A stretch of DNA of 64,000 bases from Scandinavium hiltneri (GCF_024764835.1 NZ_JALIGE010000070.1:1-64000); one strand, 5' to 3'; positions 1-8,419 are shown, numbered from the stretch's first letter. Numbers and translations are program-made. The notes: a model not told the origin generated them from the letters alone.

Positions 1-8
1 GGTGGCGT

Positions 9-36
9 ATATTACGCTTTCCTCTTTCAGAGTCAA
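9..36 (-). promoter_or_regulatory. rRNA operon promoter P2 (rrn P2)
   Basis: On the minus strand -35 TTGACT (31-36), a 16-bp spacer and -10 TAATAT (9-14) are followed by GCCACC at the window edge. It lies about 110 bp downstream of P1, the spacing usual for the tandem rrn P1/P2 pair. The hexamers closely resemble P2 promoters of E. coli rrn operons. Confidence 0.8.
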
Positions 37-108
37 CCCTTAATTTCAGGATTTTTAACTCTCATCGCCGCCGGTACACTGTGAAGTTGTTCACATGTTC
101 CGTGTCGA

Positions 109-165
109 TGGAGGCGCATTATAGGGAGCTGCTGAAGAATGACAAGCGGAAAAATGCATTTTTAT
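109..165 (-). promoter_or_regulatory. rRNA operon promoter P1 (rrn P1)
   Basis: On the minus strand a -35 TTGTCA (140-145), a 16-bp spacer and a perfect -10 TATAAT (118-123) are followed by the GC-rich discriminator GCGCCTCC, which is the standard architecture of enterobacterial rrn P1 promoters. The start site should be near 109. The A/T-rich stretch at about 148-170 fits an UP element, and Fis sites would fall in the 3' end of gmhB. Transcription runs left out of the window, where a 16S rRNA gene is expected (rrnH in E. coli lies after gmhB). The rRNA gene itself is not in the window. Confidence 0.85.
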
Positions 166-194
166 TTCAACCGCTCACCTTTTCGCCTGAACGC

Positions 195-761
195 TTACTT
201 ATTCTGCTTTTTGATGGCTGCAGGCAGCGCAGCAAGGCTATCAAGCACCCAATCCGCTGCATTTTCCGCCTCATCGGTCACTGGCTTGCCGGTACGCACT
301 AATACTTTAGTACCCACGCCTGCAGCTGTGGCCGCCTGCATATCCTCTATTTTGTCGCCAACCATAAAGGAGGCGTCCATATCGATATGAAGGAAATCAC
401 GGGCAGAAATCAACATTCCCGGATGTGGCTTACGGCAATCGCAGACCTGGCGGTACTCTTCTACTGTTCCTTGCGGATGATGCGGACAGAAATAGATGCC
501 ATCCAGATCAACACCACGATCGGCCAGCGACCAGTCCATCCACTCAGTTAATGTTTCAAACTGCGCTTCGGTAAATTTGCCACGTGCAATTCCGGACTGG
601 TTGGTCACCAACACCAGCGCATAGCCCATCTCTTTTAGCTCACGCATAGCGTCAATGGCGCCATCGATAAATTCGAATGCGTCGATTTCGTGGACGTAAC
701 CATGATCGACATTAATAGTGCCATCACGGTCTAAAAAAATAGCGGGTACGGTTTTTGCCAC
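195..761 (-). CDS. gmhB: D-glycero-beta-D-manno-heptose 1,7-bisphosphate 7-phosphatase
   Basis: This cytoplasmic HAD-family phosphatase removes the C7 phosphate of heptose 1,7-bisphosphate during ADP-heptose synthesis for the LPS inner core. At 188 aa it is close to the E. coli length of 191. Visible residues are the nucleophile pair Asp11/Asp13 in the DRDG motif, the TNQSG motif near 53, and the zinc site Cys92, His94, Cys107, Cys109. The start codon is GTG at 761, preceded by CAGGAG at good spacing. It is divergent from metN, and an extended -10-like TGAGATACT lies about 30 bp upstream of the start. The rrn promoters lie just past its stop codon. Confidence 0.96.
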   Translation of the reverse strand: MAKTVPAIFLDRDGTINVDHGYVHEIDAFEFIDGAIDAMRELKEMGYALVLVTNQSGIARGKFTEAQFETLTEWMDWSLADRGVDLDGIYFCPHHPQGTVEEYRQVCDCRKPHPGMLISARDFLHIDMDASFMVGDKIEDMQAATAAGVGTKVLVRTGKPVTDEAENAADWVLDSLAALPAAIKKQNK

Positions 762-843
762 CGGTTTGCTCCTGAGTAAGGCTTGTGGCGCTAGTATCTC
801 ATTTTTCCTGCGCCAATAAAGTGCTCATTATTGCCCTCCCGGA

Positions 844-874
844 TTGATTTAGACGTCTGGATGCCTTAACATCC
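844..874 (+). promoter_or_regulatory. metNIQ promoter with tandem MetJ operators (met boxes)
   Basis: A perfect met box AGACGTCT lies at 851-858, followed without a gap by two degenerate 8-mers, GGATGCCT (859-866) and TAACATCC (867-874). MetJ with S-adenosylmethionine binds such tandem boxes cooperatively. They overlap a plausible promoter: -35 TTGATT (844-849), 17-bp spacer, -10 TAACAT (867-872). The layout matches the E. coli metN promoter, so repression by MetJ when methionine is plentiful is well supported. The promoter hexamer assignment is my inference. Confidence 0.8.
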
Positions 875-950
875 ATTTCATTGATAGTCGCTGCACCTCT
901 GCAGCAGCACAAAATTCCACGGCAAATCACCAAACGATAATAAATAGCTA

Positions 951-1982
951 ATGATAAAACTTTCGAATATCACCAAAGTGTTCCAGCAAGGCAATAAAAG
1001 CATTCAGGCGTTGAATAACGTCAGCCTGCATGTGCCTGCAGGGCAAATTTACGGCGTCATCGGAGCATCAGGTGCAGGTAAGAGCACGCTGATCCGCTGC
1101 GTCAATTTACTCGAGCGCCCAACCCAGGGAAGCGTTCTTGTTGATGGGCAGGACTTAACTGCCCTTTCCGAATCACAGTTAACCAAAGCACGTCGCCAGA
1201 TTGGCATGATTTTCCAGCATTTTAACCTGCTGGCATCACGTACCGTTTTCGGCAACGTTGCCCTACCGCTTGAGCTGGACAACACCTCTAAAGAAGAAGT
1301 GAAGCGTCGCGTGACGGAACTGCTGGAACTGGTTGGTTTGTCAGATAAACACGACAGCTACCCGGCGAACCTTTCCGGTGGTCAGAAACAGCGCGTGGCC
1401 ATCGCCCGTGCACTGGCAAGCAATCCAAAAGTTCTGCTGTGTGATGAAGCCACCAGCGCACTGGATCCGGCCACTACCCGTTCTATTCTCGAGTTATTGA
1501 AAGATATTAACCGTCGCCTCGGCCTGACCATTCTGCTTATCACCCACGAAATGGACGTGGTTAAGCGCATCTGTGACTGCGTGGCTGTTATCAGTAACGG
1601 TGAGTTGATCGAGCAGGATACGGTGAGTGAAGTGTTCTCTCATCCGAAAACGCCACTGGCACAGCAATTCATTCAGTCCACGCTGCACCTGGACATTCCG
1701 GAAGACTATCTGACTCGCCTGAAACCAGAACAGCTGGCGGACAGCGTGCCAATGCTGCGTATGGAATTTACCGGCCAGTCCGTCGATGCACCTCTGCTGT
1801 CAGAAACCGCCCGCCTCTTTAATGTGAATAACAACATTATTAGTGCACAGATGGATTACGCCGGCGGCGTGAAGTTCGGCATTATGCTGACTGAAATGCA
1901 CGGCACACACGAAGATACGCAAGCCGCCATTGCCTGGCTGCAAGAACACCATGTGAAAGTAGAGGTACTGGGTTATGTCTGA
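951..1982 (+). CDS. metN: Methionine ABC transporter ATP-binding protein MetN
   Basis: This is the ATPase of the MetNIQ importer for L- and D-methionine, acting at the cytoplasmic face of the inner membrane. The 343-aa protein shows Walker A GASGAGKST (38-46), the signature LSGGQKQR, Walker B VLLCDEATSALD, and a C-terminal NIL/ACT-like domain (about 265-343), which in this family binds methionine and inhibits transport. The ATG start has only a weak ribosome binding site. metI overlaps its end by 8 bp, so translation is probably coupled. The MetJ operator lies directly upstream. Confidence 0.97.
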   Translation: MIKLSNITKVFQQGNKSIQALNNVSLHVPAGQIYGVIGASGAGKSTLIRCVNLLERPTQGSVLVDGQDLTALSESQLTKARRQIGMIFQHFNLLASRTVFGNVALPLELDNTSKEEVKRRVTELLELVGLSDKHDSYPANLSGGQKQRVAIARALASNPKVLLCDEATSALDPATTRSILELLKDINRRLGLTILLITHEMDVVKRICDCVAVISNGELIEQDTVSEVFSHPKTPLAQQFIQSTLHLDIPEDYLTRLKPEQLADSVPMLRMEFTGQSVDAPLLSETARLFNVNNNIISAQMDYAGGVKFGIMLTEMHGTHEDTQAAIAWLQEHHVKVEVLGYV

Positions 1983-2628
1983 GCCGATGATGTGGTTACT
2001 GGCGCGTGGCGTTTGGGAAACGTTGGCAATGACCTTTGTTTCTGGTTTCTTTGGTTTCGTATTGGGTCTGCCTGTGGGCGTGTTGCTGTATGTCACACGT
2101 CCAGGCCAGATTGCTGAGAACGTGAAGCTGTACGGTATTCTCTCTGCGCTGGTGAATATCTTCCGTTCTATTCCATTCATTATTCTGCTGGTATGGATGA
2201 TTCCATTTACTCGCGTGATTGTCGGAACCTCTATCGGCCTGCAGGCAGCGATCGTTCCGCTGACCGTAGGTGCAGCACCGTTTATCGCCCGTATGGTGGA
2301 AAACGCCCTGCTGGAAATCCCGACCGGCCTGATTGAAGCTTCCCGCGCAATGGGTGCCACGGTCATGCAGATCGTTCGCAAAGTCCTGTTGCCAGAGGCA
2401 CTCCCGGGTCTGGTAAACGCGGCCACCATTACGCTCATCACTCTGGTCGGTTACTCCGCGATGGGCGGTGCCGTCGGTGCCGGGGGTCTGGGTCAGATTG
2501 GCTATCAGTACGGTTACATCGGCTATAACGCCACGGTAATGAATACCGTGCTGGTATTACTGGTTGTTCTGGTTTATTTAATTCAATTCTCTGGCGATCG
2601 TATCGTCCGGGCTGTCACTCACAAGTAA
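1975..2628 (+). CDS. metI: Methionine ABC transporter permease MetI
   Basis: This is the inner-membrane channel subunit of the MetNIQ importer. It has 217 aa and about five hydrophobic segments. The EAA coupling motif that docks on MetN is visible near residues 120-145 (EASRAMGAT followed by LLPEALPGL). It overlaps metN by 8 bp and is followed 41 bp later by metQ, so the three genes form one operon. Length and sequence are typical of the family. Confidence 0.97.
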   Translation: MSEPMMWLLARGVWETLAMTFVSGFFGFVLGLPVGVLLYVTRPGQIAENVKLYGILSALVNIFRSIPFIILLVWMIPFTRVIVGTSIGLQAAIVPLTVGAAPFIARMVENALLEIPTGLIEASRAMGATVMQIVRKVLLPEALPGLVNAATITLITLVGYSAMGGAVGAGGLGQIGYQYGYIGYNATVMNTVLVLLVVLVYLIQFSGDRIVRAVTHK

Positions 2629-2669
2629 CGTTACACACAACATACAACTCTAAGAGTTAAGGAAAGAAA

Positions 2670-3485
2670 ATGGCGTTCAAGTTAAAAACCTTTGCGGCCG
2701 TGGGTGCCCTGATTGGTTCTCTGGCACTGGTGGGTTGTGGTCCGGATCAGAAAGACCCTAACCATATTAAAGTCGGTGTGATCGTGGGTGCAGAACAGCA
2801 GGTTGCTGAAGTTGCTCAAAAAGTAGCAAAAGAGAAGTATGGCCTTGACGTTGAACTCGTGACCTTCAACGACTACGTCCTGCCTAACGAAGCACTGAGC
2901 AAAGGCGACATTGACGCCAACGCCTTCCAGCACAAACCATACCTGGATCAGCAGATCAAAGATCGCGGTTACAAACTGGTTCCAGTCGGCAGCACCTTCG
3001 TTTATCCAATTGCTGGCTACTCTAAAAAAATCAAATCTCTGGACGAACTCCAGCCGGGTTCTCAGGTTGCCGTGCCTAACGATCCAACCAACCTCGGTCG
3101 TTCCCTGCTGCTGCTGCAGAAAGTGGGCCTGATCAAACTGAAAGAAGGTGTTGGTCTGCTGCCGACCTCTCTGGACATTACCGAGAACCCAAAAAACCTG
3201 AAAATTGTTGAGCTGGAAGCCCCGCAGCTGCCACGTTCCCTCGACGATGCTCAGATTGCACTGGCCGTTATCAACACCACTTACGCAAGCCAGATTGGCC
3301 TGACTCCAGCGAAAGACGGCATCTTTGTTGAAGACAAAGACTCCCCGTACGTAAACCTGATCGTGAGCCGTGAAGACAACAAAGACGCGGAAAACGTGAA
3401 GAAATTCGTCGAAGCGTATAACTCTGACGAAGTCTACGAAGCCGCCAACAAGATCTTCAACGGTGGCGCGGTTAAAGGCTGGTAA
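2670..3485 (+). CDS. metQ: Methionine-binding lipoprotein MetQ
   Basis: This NlpA-family solute-binding lipoprotein delivers methionine to MetI/MetN. The 271-aa precursor has a signal peptide ending in the lipobox LVGC, with lipidation predicted at Cys23. The residue after Cys23 is Gly rather than Asp, consistent with sorting to the outer leaflet or the outer membrane. The remainder matches E. coli MetQ closely throughout. Its ribosome binding site is a GGAAAG-type sequence about 5 nt upstream of ATG. A hairpin follows the gene. Confidence 0.97.
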   Translation: MAFKLKTFAAVGALIGSLALVGCGPDQKDPNHIKVGVIVGAEQQVAEVAQKVAKEKYGLDVELVTFNDYVLPNEALSKGDIDANAFQHKPYLDQQIKDRGYKLVPVGSTFVYPIAGYSKKIKSLDELQPGSQVAVPNDPTNLGRSLLLLQKVGLIKLKEGVGLLPTSLDITENPKNLKIVELEAPQLPRSLDDAQIALAVINTTYASQIGLTPAKDGIFVEDKDSPYVNLIVSREDNKDAENVKKFVEAYNSDEVYEAANKIFNGGAVKGW

Positions 3486-3511
3486 TCTTTTCACAAAGTA
3501 ATATCATTCAG

Positions 3512-3536
3512 GACGGGCTTTTGCCCGTCTTGTCAT
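3512..3536 (+). terminator. Probable metNIQ terminator
   Basis: A 7-bp stem GACGGGC/GCCCGTC (3512-3518 with 3523-3529) around a TTTT loop is followed by TTGTCATTTT. The T tract is interrupted, so efficiency may be partial. It sits 26 bp after the metQ stop codon and before rcsF. Confidence 0.6.
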
Positions 3537-3591
3537 TTTGGCGGGCAGCTGATTCAATAAGTTCGGCTTTTTAATACATTGAGGAAATACT

Positions 3592-3996
3592 ATGCGTGCT
3601 TTACCGATCTGTTTTGTAGCGCTCATCCTGAGCGGCTGTTCCATGTTAAACAGATCTCCCGTAGAACCTGTACAAAGCACCGCAACTCCGCCAAAAACCG
3701 AGCCTGCCAAACCGAAAGCACCGCGCCCTGCCCCGGTAAAAATCTATAACAGCGCCGAAGACCTGCTTGGCAAACCGTTCCGCGATCTCGGCGAAGTCAG
3801 TGGCGAATCCTGCCAGGCATCAAACCAGGATTCTCCACCGAATATCCCAACCGCCCGTAAGCGTCTGCAAATTAACGCTGCGAAAATGAAAGCCAACGCG
3901 GTTCTGCTGCATAGCTGTGAAGTCACCAGCGGCACCCCAGGCTGCTATCGCCAGGCCGTTTGCCTCGGAAGTGCCCTCAACGTTTCGGCGAAATGA
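3592..3996 (+). CDS. rcsF: Rcs stress-response outer-membrane lipoprotein RcsF
   Basis: RcsF senses envelope damage and passes the signal to IgaA and the RcsC/RcsD/RcsB phosphorelay. The 134-aa precursor has a lipobox LSGC (Cys16), a proline-rich linker (about 22-50), and the four cysteines Cys74, Cys109, Cys118 and Cys124 that form two disulfides in the E. coli protein. The ATG is preceded by TTGAGGA. Its stop overlaps the start of trmO (ATGA), so the two are probably cotranscribed and translationally coupled. Confidence 0.96.
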   Translation: MRALPICFVALILSGCSMLNRSPVEPVQSTATPPKTEPAKPKAPRPAPVKIYNSAEDLLGKPFRDLGEVSGESCQASNQDSPPNIPTARKRLQINAAKMKANAVLLHSCEVTSGTPGCYRQAVCLGSALNVSAK

Positions 3997-4700
3997 GTGC
4001 ATTTTCCTTTGAGCAGATAGGCGTTATCCGCTCGCCCTATAAAGAGAAGTTTGCCGTTCCGCGCCAGCCTGGTCTGGTGCAACACGGTAACGGCGAACTT
4101 CACTTGCTGCCCCCATATAATCAGCCAGATGCCGTTCGCGGTCTTGAAGCCTTCAGCCACCTCTGGGTGCTGTTCGTGTTTCATCAAACCATGGAAGGCG
4201 GTTGGCGTCCGACCGTTCGCCCTCCCCGTCTTGGCGGAAATGCAAGAATGGGCGTGTTTGCAACCCGCTCCACTTTCCGTCCTAACCCTGTCGGGATGTC
4301 ACTGGTCGAACTAAAAGACATTCGCTGTCATAAAGATCAGGTCATTCTGCAGCTTGGCAGTCTGGACTTAGTAGACGGCACGCCAGTGGTGGATATCAAA
4401 CCGTATCTGCCGTTTGCCGAAGCGCTACCGGATGCCCAGGCGAGCTACGCGCAGCAGGCACCGGTTGCCAGCGTGAACGTCAGCTTCACCGCAGAACTCG
4501 AAAGCGCATTTCCGTCACTTGAAAAGCGTTATCCTCATCTTCGCGCCTTTATAATGGATGTACTGGCTCAGGACCCGCGTCCGGCCTACCGTAAAGGGGA
4601 GGAGACAGGAAAAACTTACGCCGTCTGGCTGCATGATTTTAACGTTCGCTGGCGCGTCACCGACGCCGGGTTCGAAGTCTTTGCTCTGGAAGCGCGCTAA
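3993..4700 (+). CDS. trmO: tRNA (adenine(37)-N6)-methyltransferase TrmO
   Basis: TrmO uses S-adenosylmethionine to methylate t6A37 of tRNA-Thr(GGU), giving m6t6A. This 235-aa protein of the TsaA/YaeB family shows the conserved block FATRSTFRPNPVGMSLVEL near residues 88-106 and the C-terminal PAYRKGEETGKTYAVWL segment. An upstream in-frame start exists at 3960, but the E. coli-like start MSAFSFEQIGV at 3993 overlaps the rcsF stop by 4 bp and gives the family length, so I chose it. Older names are yaeB and tsaA. Confidence 0.94.
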   Translation: MSAFSFEQIGVIRSPYKEKFAVPRQPGLVQHGNGELHLLPPYNQPDAVRGLEAFSHLWVLFVFHQTMEGGWRPTVRPPRLGGNARMGVFATRSTFRPNPVGMSLVELKDIRCHKDQVILQLGSLDLVDGTPVVDIKPYLPFAEALPDAQASYAQQAPVASVNVSFTAELESAFPSLEKRYPHLRAFIMDVLAQDPRPAYRKGEETGKTYAVWLHDFNVRWRVTDAGFEVFALEAR

Positions 4701-4717
4701 TTTTCTTCTCCTCTCTT

Positions 4718-4744
4718 TTGACAACTCTGCCAGGCTGATAAACT
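4718..4744 (+). promoter_or_regulatory. Candidate proS promoter
   Basis: A consensus -35 TTGACA (4718-4723) is followed by TAAACT (4739-4744) after a short 15-bp spacer, about 70 bp upstream of the proS ATG. The -35 match is strong, but the spacing is poor and the -10 could be read differently. A 6-8 bp hairpin (4763-4782) lies between it and proS in the would-be leader. Confidence 0.4.
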
Positions 4745-4812
4745 AAACCACTTTTTTTGTATCTGGCGGGCTTTCCCGCCAGTGCCGATCGTTCAAATGG
4801 AACCGTAATAAC

Positions 4813-6531
4813 ATGCGTACTAGTCAATACTTGCTCTCCACGCTGAAGGAGACACCTGCCGATGCCGAGGTTATCAGCCACCAGCTGATGCTGCGCGCCG
4901 GGATGATTCGTAAGCTCGCTTCCGGGTTGTACACCTGGCTGCCGACCGGCCTGCGCGTCCTGAAAAAAGTCGAAAACATCGTGCGTGAAGAAATGGATAA
5001 CGCCGGTGCAATCGAGGTGTCCATGCCCGTGGTTCAGCCTGCTGACCTGTGGCAGGAGAGCGGTCGCTGGGAGCAGTACGGTCCTGAGCTGCTGCGTTTT
5101 GTCGATCGCGGCGATCGTCCATTTGTTCTCGGCCCAACGCATGAAGAAGTCATCACCGACCTGATTCGTAACGAGTTGAGCTCTTACAAACAGCTGCCGC
5201 TGAACTTCTATCAGATCCAGACCAAATTCCGTGATGAAGTTCGTCCCCGTTTTGGTGTGATGCGCTCCCGTGAATTCATCATGAAAGACGCCTACTCGTT
5301 CCATACGTCTCAGGAATCCCTGCAGGAAACGTATGACGCGATGTACGCGGCTTACAGCAAAATCTTCAGCCGTATGGGTCTGGATTTCCGTGCTGTTCAG
5401 GCTGATACCGGTTCTATCGGCGGTAGCGCATCTCACGAATTCCAGGTACTGGCGTCCAGCGGTGAAGATGACGTTATCTTCTCTGACTCTTCTGACTTCG
5501 CAGCAAACATTGAGTTTGCTGAAGCGCTGGCACCAAAAGCACCACGTGCGGCGGCTACCCAGGAAATGACGCTGGTTGAAACGCCAAACGCAAAAACCAT
5601 CGCCGAGCTGGTTGAGCAGTTTAATCTGCCGATTGAGAAAACCGTTAAAACTCTACTGGTGAAAGCGGTTGAAGACAGCGCGTACCCGCTGGTTGCGCTG
5701 CTGGTGCGTGGCGATCACGAACTGAACGAAGTGAAAGCAGAAAAACTGGCCCAGGTTGCCAGCCCGCTGACTTTCGCAACCGAAGCTGAAATTCGTGCCA
5801 TCGTCAATGCCGGCCCGGGTTCCCTCGGTCCGGTCAACATGACCATTCCCGTGGTTATCGACCGTACCGTTGCCGCAATGAGCGATTTCGCCGCTGGCGC
5901 AAACATCGACGGTAAACACTACTTCGGCATCAACTGGGACCGCGATGTAGCGACTCCGGAAGTGGCTGATATCCGTAATGTGGTGGCAGGCGATCCAAGC
6001 CCAGACGGTCAAGGCACGCTGCTTATCAAGCGCGGGATCGAAGTCGGTCACATCTTCCAGCTCGGGACCAAGTATTCCGAAGCGATGAAAGCCTCTGTAC
6101 AGGGTGAAGACGGTCGTAACCAGACTCTGACCATGGGCTGTTACGGTATCGGTGTGACCCGCGTGGTTGCAGCGGCTATCGAGCAGAACCACGACGAGCG
6201 CGGCATCGTGTGGCCGGACAACATTGCTCCGTTCCAGGTTGCAATCCTGCCAATGAACATGCACAAATCCTATCGCGTTCAGGAACTGGCCGAGAAACTG
6301 TACGCCGAGCTGCGCGCTCAGGGTATTGAAGTGCTGATGGACGATCGTAAAGAGCGTCCGGGCGTGATGTTTGCCGATATGGAACTGATCGGTATTCCAC
6401 ATACCGTGGTCATCGGCGACCGTAACCTCGACAGCGACGAAATTGAATACAAATACCGTCGCAACGGCGAAAAGCAGATGATCAAAACCGGGGACATCCT
6501 CAACTACCTGGTTCAGTCGATTAAAGGCTAA
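4813..6531 (+). CDS. proS: Prolyl-tRNA synthetase
   Basis: This enzyme charges tRNA-Pro with proline in the cytoplasm and hydrolyses mischarged Ala-tRNA-Pro. It is a 572-aa bacterial-type class II synthetase. Motif 2 is visible around FRDEVRPRFGVMRSREF (about 140-156) and motif 3 around GIGVTRVVAA. The insertion (editing) domain lies between them at about 225-405. A C-terminal anticodon-binding domain follows. Length equals that of E. coli ProS. It stands alone, with a bidirectional terminator separating it from convergent nlpE; E. coli has yaeF at this point and this genome does not. Confidence 0.97.
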   Translation: MRTSQYLLSTLKETPADAEVISHQLMLRAGMIRKLASGLYTWLPTGLRVLKKVENIVREEMDNAGAIEVSMPVVQPADLWQESGRWEQYGPELLRFVDRGDRPFVLGPTHEEVITDLIRNELSSYKQLPLNFYQIQTKFRDEVRPRFGVMRSREFIMKDAYSFHTSQESLQETYDAMYAAYSKIFSRMGLDFRAVQADTGSIGGSASHEFQVLASSGEDDVIFSDSSDFAANIEFAEALAPKAPRAAATQEMTLVETPNAKTIAELVEQFNLPIEKTVKTLLVKAVEDSAYPLVALLVRGDHELNEVKAEKLAQVASPLTFATEAEIRAIVNAGPGSLGPVNMTIPVVIDRTVAAMSDFAAGANIDGKHYFGINWDRDVATPEVADIRNVVAGDPSPDGQGTLLIKRGIEVGHIFQLGTKYSEAMKASVQGEDGRNQTLTMGCYGIGVTRVVAAAIEQNHDERGIVWPDNIAPFQVAILPMNMHKSYRVQELAEKLYAELRAQGIEVLMDDRKERPGVMFADMELIGIPHTVVIGDRNLDSDEIEYKYRRNGEKQMIKTGDILNYLVQSIKG

Positions 6532-6551
6532 GTCTGCTGCCCTTCAGGCAT

Positions 6552-6588
6552 AAAAAATACCAGCCCATTATGCGGCTGGCATTTTTTT
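6552..6588. terminator. Bidirectional terminator between proS and nlpE
   Basis: The stem CCAGCC/GGCTGG (6560-6565 with 6574-6579) is flanked by an A run on the left (6552-6557) and a T run on the right (6582-6588). It can therefore end proS transcripts on the plus strand and nlpE transcripts on the minus strand. Confidence 0.8.
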
Positions 6589-6609
6589 ATCTGCAGTTTA
6601 CGTTCTGCT

Positions 6610-7308
6610 TCAGTTACCGCACGCTTTACCCGGCAAGAACTTCGCGTCTTTATCGGCTTTCAGGGTTTTCACCTGTTCGCCAGTATCCGGATTCGCTTCC
6701 AGCGTGAAATGCCCTTCAACGGTCAGAAGCACAGGCTTGCTTTCCGTGCCACGCGCAGCAGCATAATCACGTTCCAGCTGGGCATTATTCGCCACCGCTA
6801 CACGTTTGCCCGTCGCGCAATCGGTAAAGACGGCTGCATCCGCCATGTAGATATACATCCCGCGCATCGCCATTGGCGTGATTGGCAGGCTGGATTTCAC
6901 CGGCTCCAGCGTGTAATTCAGCGTCGAGACAATCGGATTGCCTTCGCTGTCCAGCATTTCCAGCTTATCGCCTTTCGCACGATAGTAAGACTTCTCGCCT
7001 TTGCTGTCGGTCAGCACCAGCTTTTCAGCCGTGCGGGCCCATGTACCGTAGGAACCGAACGATGAAGGCTCACGCGTAACGCCCTGATAACGCTCATTCA
7101 TCACCCAGGTACCGTCTTTTTCCAGGAACAGCGACGTTTCAATTCCTTCGCAATCAGCGCACGGCAGAATGCCGCGCCAGCTTTGCTGCATCGGTTGCAG
7201 CGCGGTGTCCTGCCCTGCCTTTAGCGTCTGTTCATCTGAACGGTTATTACAGCCAGGCAATGCACAAAGCATGCTAATCGCTGCGAGGGTCACCAGTACC
7301 TTCTTCAC
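6610..7308 (-). CDS. nlpE: Outer-membrane lipoprotein NlpE (CutF), Cpx activator
   Basis: NlpE senses surface contact, copper stress and lipoprotein trafficking or disulfide defects, and activates the CpxA/CpxR system. The 232-aa precursor has a lipobox LPGC with Cys20, the N-terminal-domain motif PCADC (the conserved CXXC), and a C-terminal Cys pair (in TDCATG and near the last residues). The start codon is GTG at 7308, preceded by AAGGA. It is slightly shorter than E. coli NlpE (236 aa), mostly at the C-terminus. Confidence 0.94.
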   Translation of the reverse strand: MKKVLVTLAAISMLCALPGCNNRSDEQTLKAGQDTALQPMQQSWRGILPCADCEGIETSLFLEKDGTWVMNERYQGVTREPSSFGSYGTWARTAEKLVLTDSKGEKSYYRAKGDKLEMLDSEGNPIVSTLNYTLEPVKSSLPITPMAMRGMYIYMADAAVFTDCATGKRVAVANNAQLERDYAAARGTESKPVLLTVEGHFTLEANPDTGEQVKTLKADKDAKFLPGKACGN

Positions 7309-7338
7309 CTTAATTTCCTTATGTGGCTCAATTTGGGG

Positions 7339-7761
7339 TCAGTCCCCAGAACTCCGGACTTTGCCACGCATCGCTTTTACCGATGACTTCTGCGACTTAG
7401 ACGCCAGCCGGCGCTCTTTCGACGCCCGCGTTGGGCGCGTTGCCCGACGGTGTTTTTGTACAACGGTCAGGGTCTGAATCACCGAGACCAGCCGCGCGAC
7501 GGCCGCTTCACGGTTCATTTCCTGACTGCGATATTCCTGCGACTTAATGATTATCACGCCCTCGGCGGTAATCAAATGGTGGCTGGCAGCCAACAGTCGC
7601 TCTTTGTAGTACTCTGGCAGGCTGGAGGCCCGAATGTCAAAGCGCAGGTGAATCGCCGTTGAGGTCTTATTCACGTTCTGCCCGCCGTTGCCCTGCGCAC
7701 GAATCGCGGTGATCTCCACCTCTTCATCGCCCAGAGACACCGACTGGGAGATAACAATCAT
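7339..7761 (-). CDS. arfB: Alternative ribosome-rescue factor B (peptidyl-tRNA hydrolase ArfB)
   Basis: ArfB frees ribosomes stalled on non-stop mRNA by inserting a basic tail into the empty mRNA channel and hydrolysing the peptidyl-tRNA. This 140-aa protein carries the release-factor GGQ motif at residues 26-28 and a lysine/arginine-rich tail (about 103-136). Its start overlaps the yaeQ stop by 4 bp, so the two are coupled. Length and motif match the E. coli protein (YaeJ). Confidence 0.96.
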   Translation of the reverse strand: MIVISQSVSLGDEEVEITAIRAQGNGGQNVNKTSTAIHLRFDIRASSLPEYYKERLLAASHHLITAEGVIIIKSQEYRSQEMNREAAVARLVSVIQTLTVVQKHRRATRPTRASKERRLASKSQKSSVKAMRGKVRSSGD

Positions 7762-8303
7762 TTCGACTGCTGCCAGCTGGTTGGGACGATTTCCAGATTA
7801 TTCTGACCATCGGACAGCCACAGCGTGCCTTCCTGAAGCGTCGCCTGGAGTGACATATTGCGCGCCGCAAACGCCGTCAGCTGCGACAGTTGCGTATCGT
7901 CAAAGTACCAGATGCTCAGGTTTTTGAACCCGGCCAGCGCGGACTGATTTTGCTGCCACCAGATTTCCGCGGCGCGGCTGTTGTAGGTGAACAGCGCCAC
8001 CTGCTTCGAACGCGAACAGGCTTTCTTAATGCGGCGTTCTTCGGGTAAACCGAGTTCAATCCACAGGTCGATACCCAAATGATCGTTGAGCAGCCACACT
8101 TCCGGCTCGTCATCCGCGCTCAGGCCACGGGTAAACTGCAGACGATCGTCGGCATACATGATCCAGGCCAGCAGGCGCAGCATCATACGCTCTTCGGTTT
8201 CTGACGGATGTCGTGCCAGCGTCAGGCTGGCATCGAGAAACTGGTTACGGTCGAGGTCAGCAACATTGACCGCCGCTTTATAAATTGTCGCTTTCAGCGC
8301 CAT
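7758..8303 (-). CDS. yaeQ: YaeQ family protein
   Basis: This is a 181-aa protein of the YaeQ family (PF07152), whose structures have a PD-(D/E)XK nuclease-like fold; the cellular role is unsettled. I chose the ATG at 8303 (MALKATIYKAAVNV) because CAGGAG precedes it and the length equals E. coli YaeQ. An in-frame extension up to 8351 has no family support. It lies upstream of and overlaps arfB, an arrangement conserved in enterobacteria. Confidence 0.92.
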   Translation of the reverse strand: MALKATIYKAAVNVADLDRNQFLDASLTLARHPSETEERMMLRLLAWIMYADDRLQFTRGLSADDEPEVWLLNDHLGIDLWIELGLPEERRIKKACSRSKQVALFTYNSRAAEIWWQQNQSALAGFKNLSIWYFDDTQLSQLTAFAARNMSLQATLQEGTLWLSDGQNNLEIVPTSWQQSK

Positions 8304-8410
8304 GATTTTACTCCTGAAAATTGGCAGCCATTGTACCGAAATCAGCCGCAAAAGGCTGTCGCCAATTCACCGCAAGACAGCTCATCCTGCTGATATTGCT
8401 TAAATGAGTA

Positions 8411-8419
8411 TGGTATAGT
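8411..8419 (+). promoter_or_regulatory. Candidate yaeP-rof promoter (extended -10)
   Basis: TGGTATAGT (8411-8419) is an extended -10 element (TGn plus TATAGT), about 80 bp upstream of the yaeP start. No good -35 lies at 17 bp, which is common for extended -10 promoters. This is inferred from sequence only. Confidence 0.5.

Noticed and set aside
4763..4782. GC hairpin upstream of proS as a terminator
   Set aside because: The T run lies before, not after, the stem on the plus strand, and on the minus strand A follows instead of T. It is at most leader structure.
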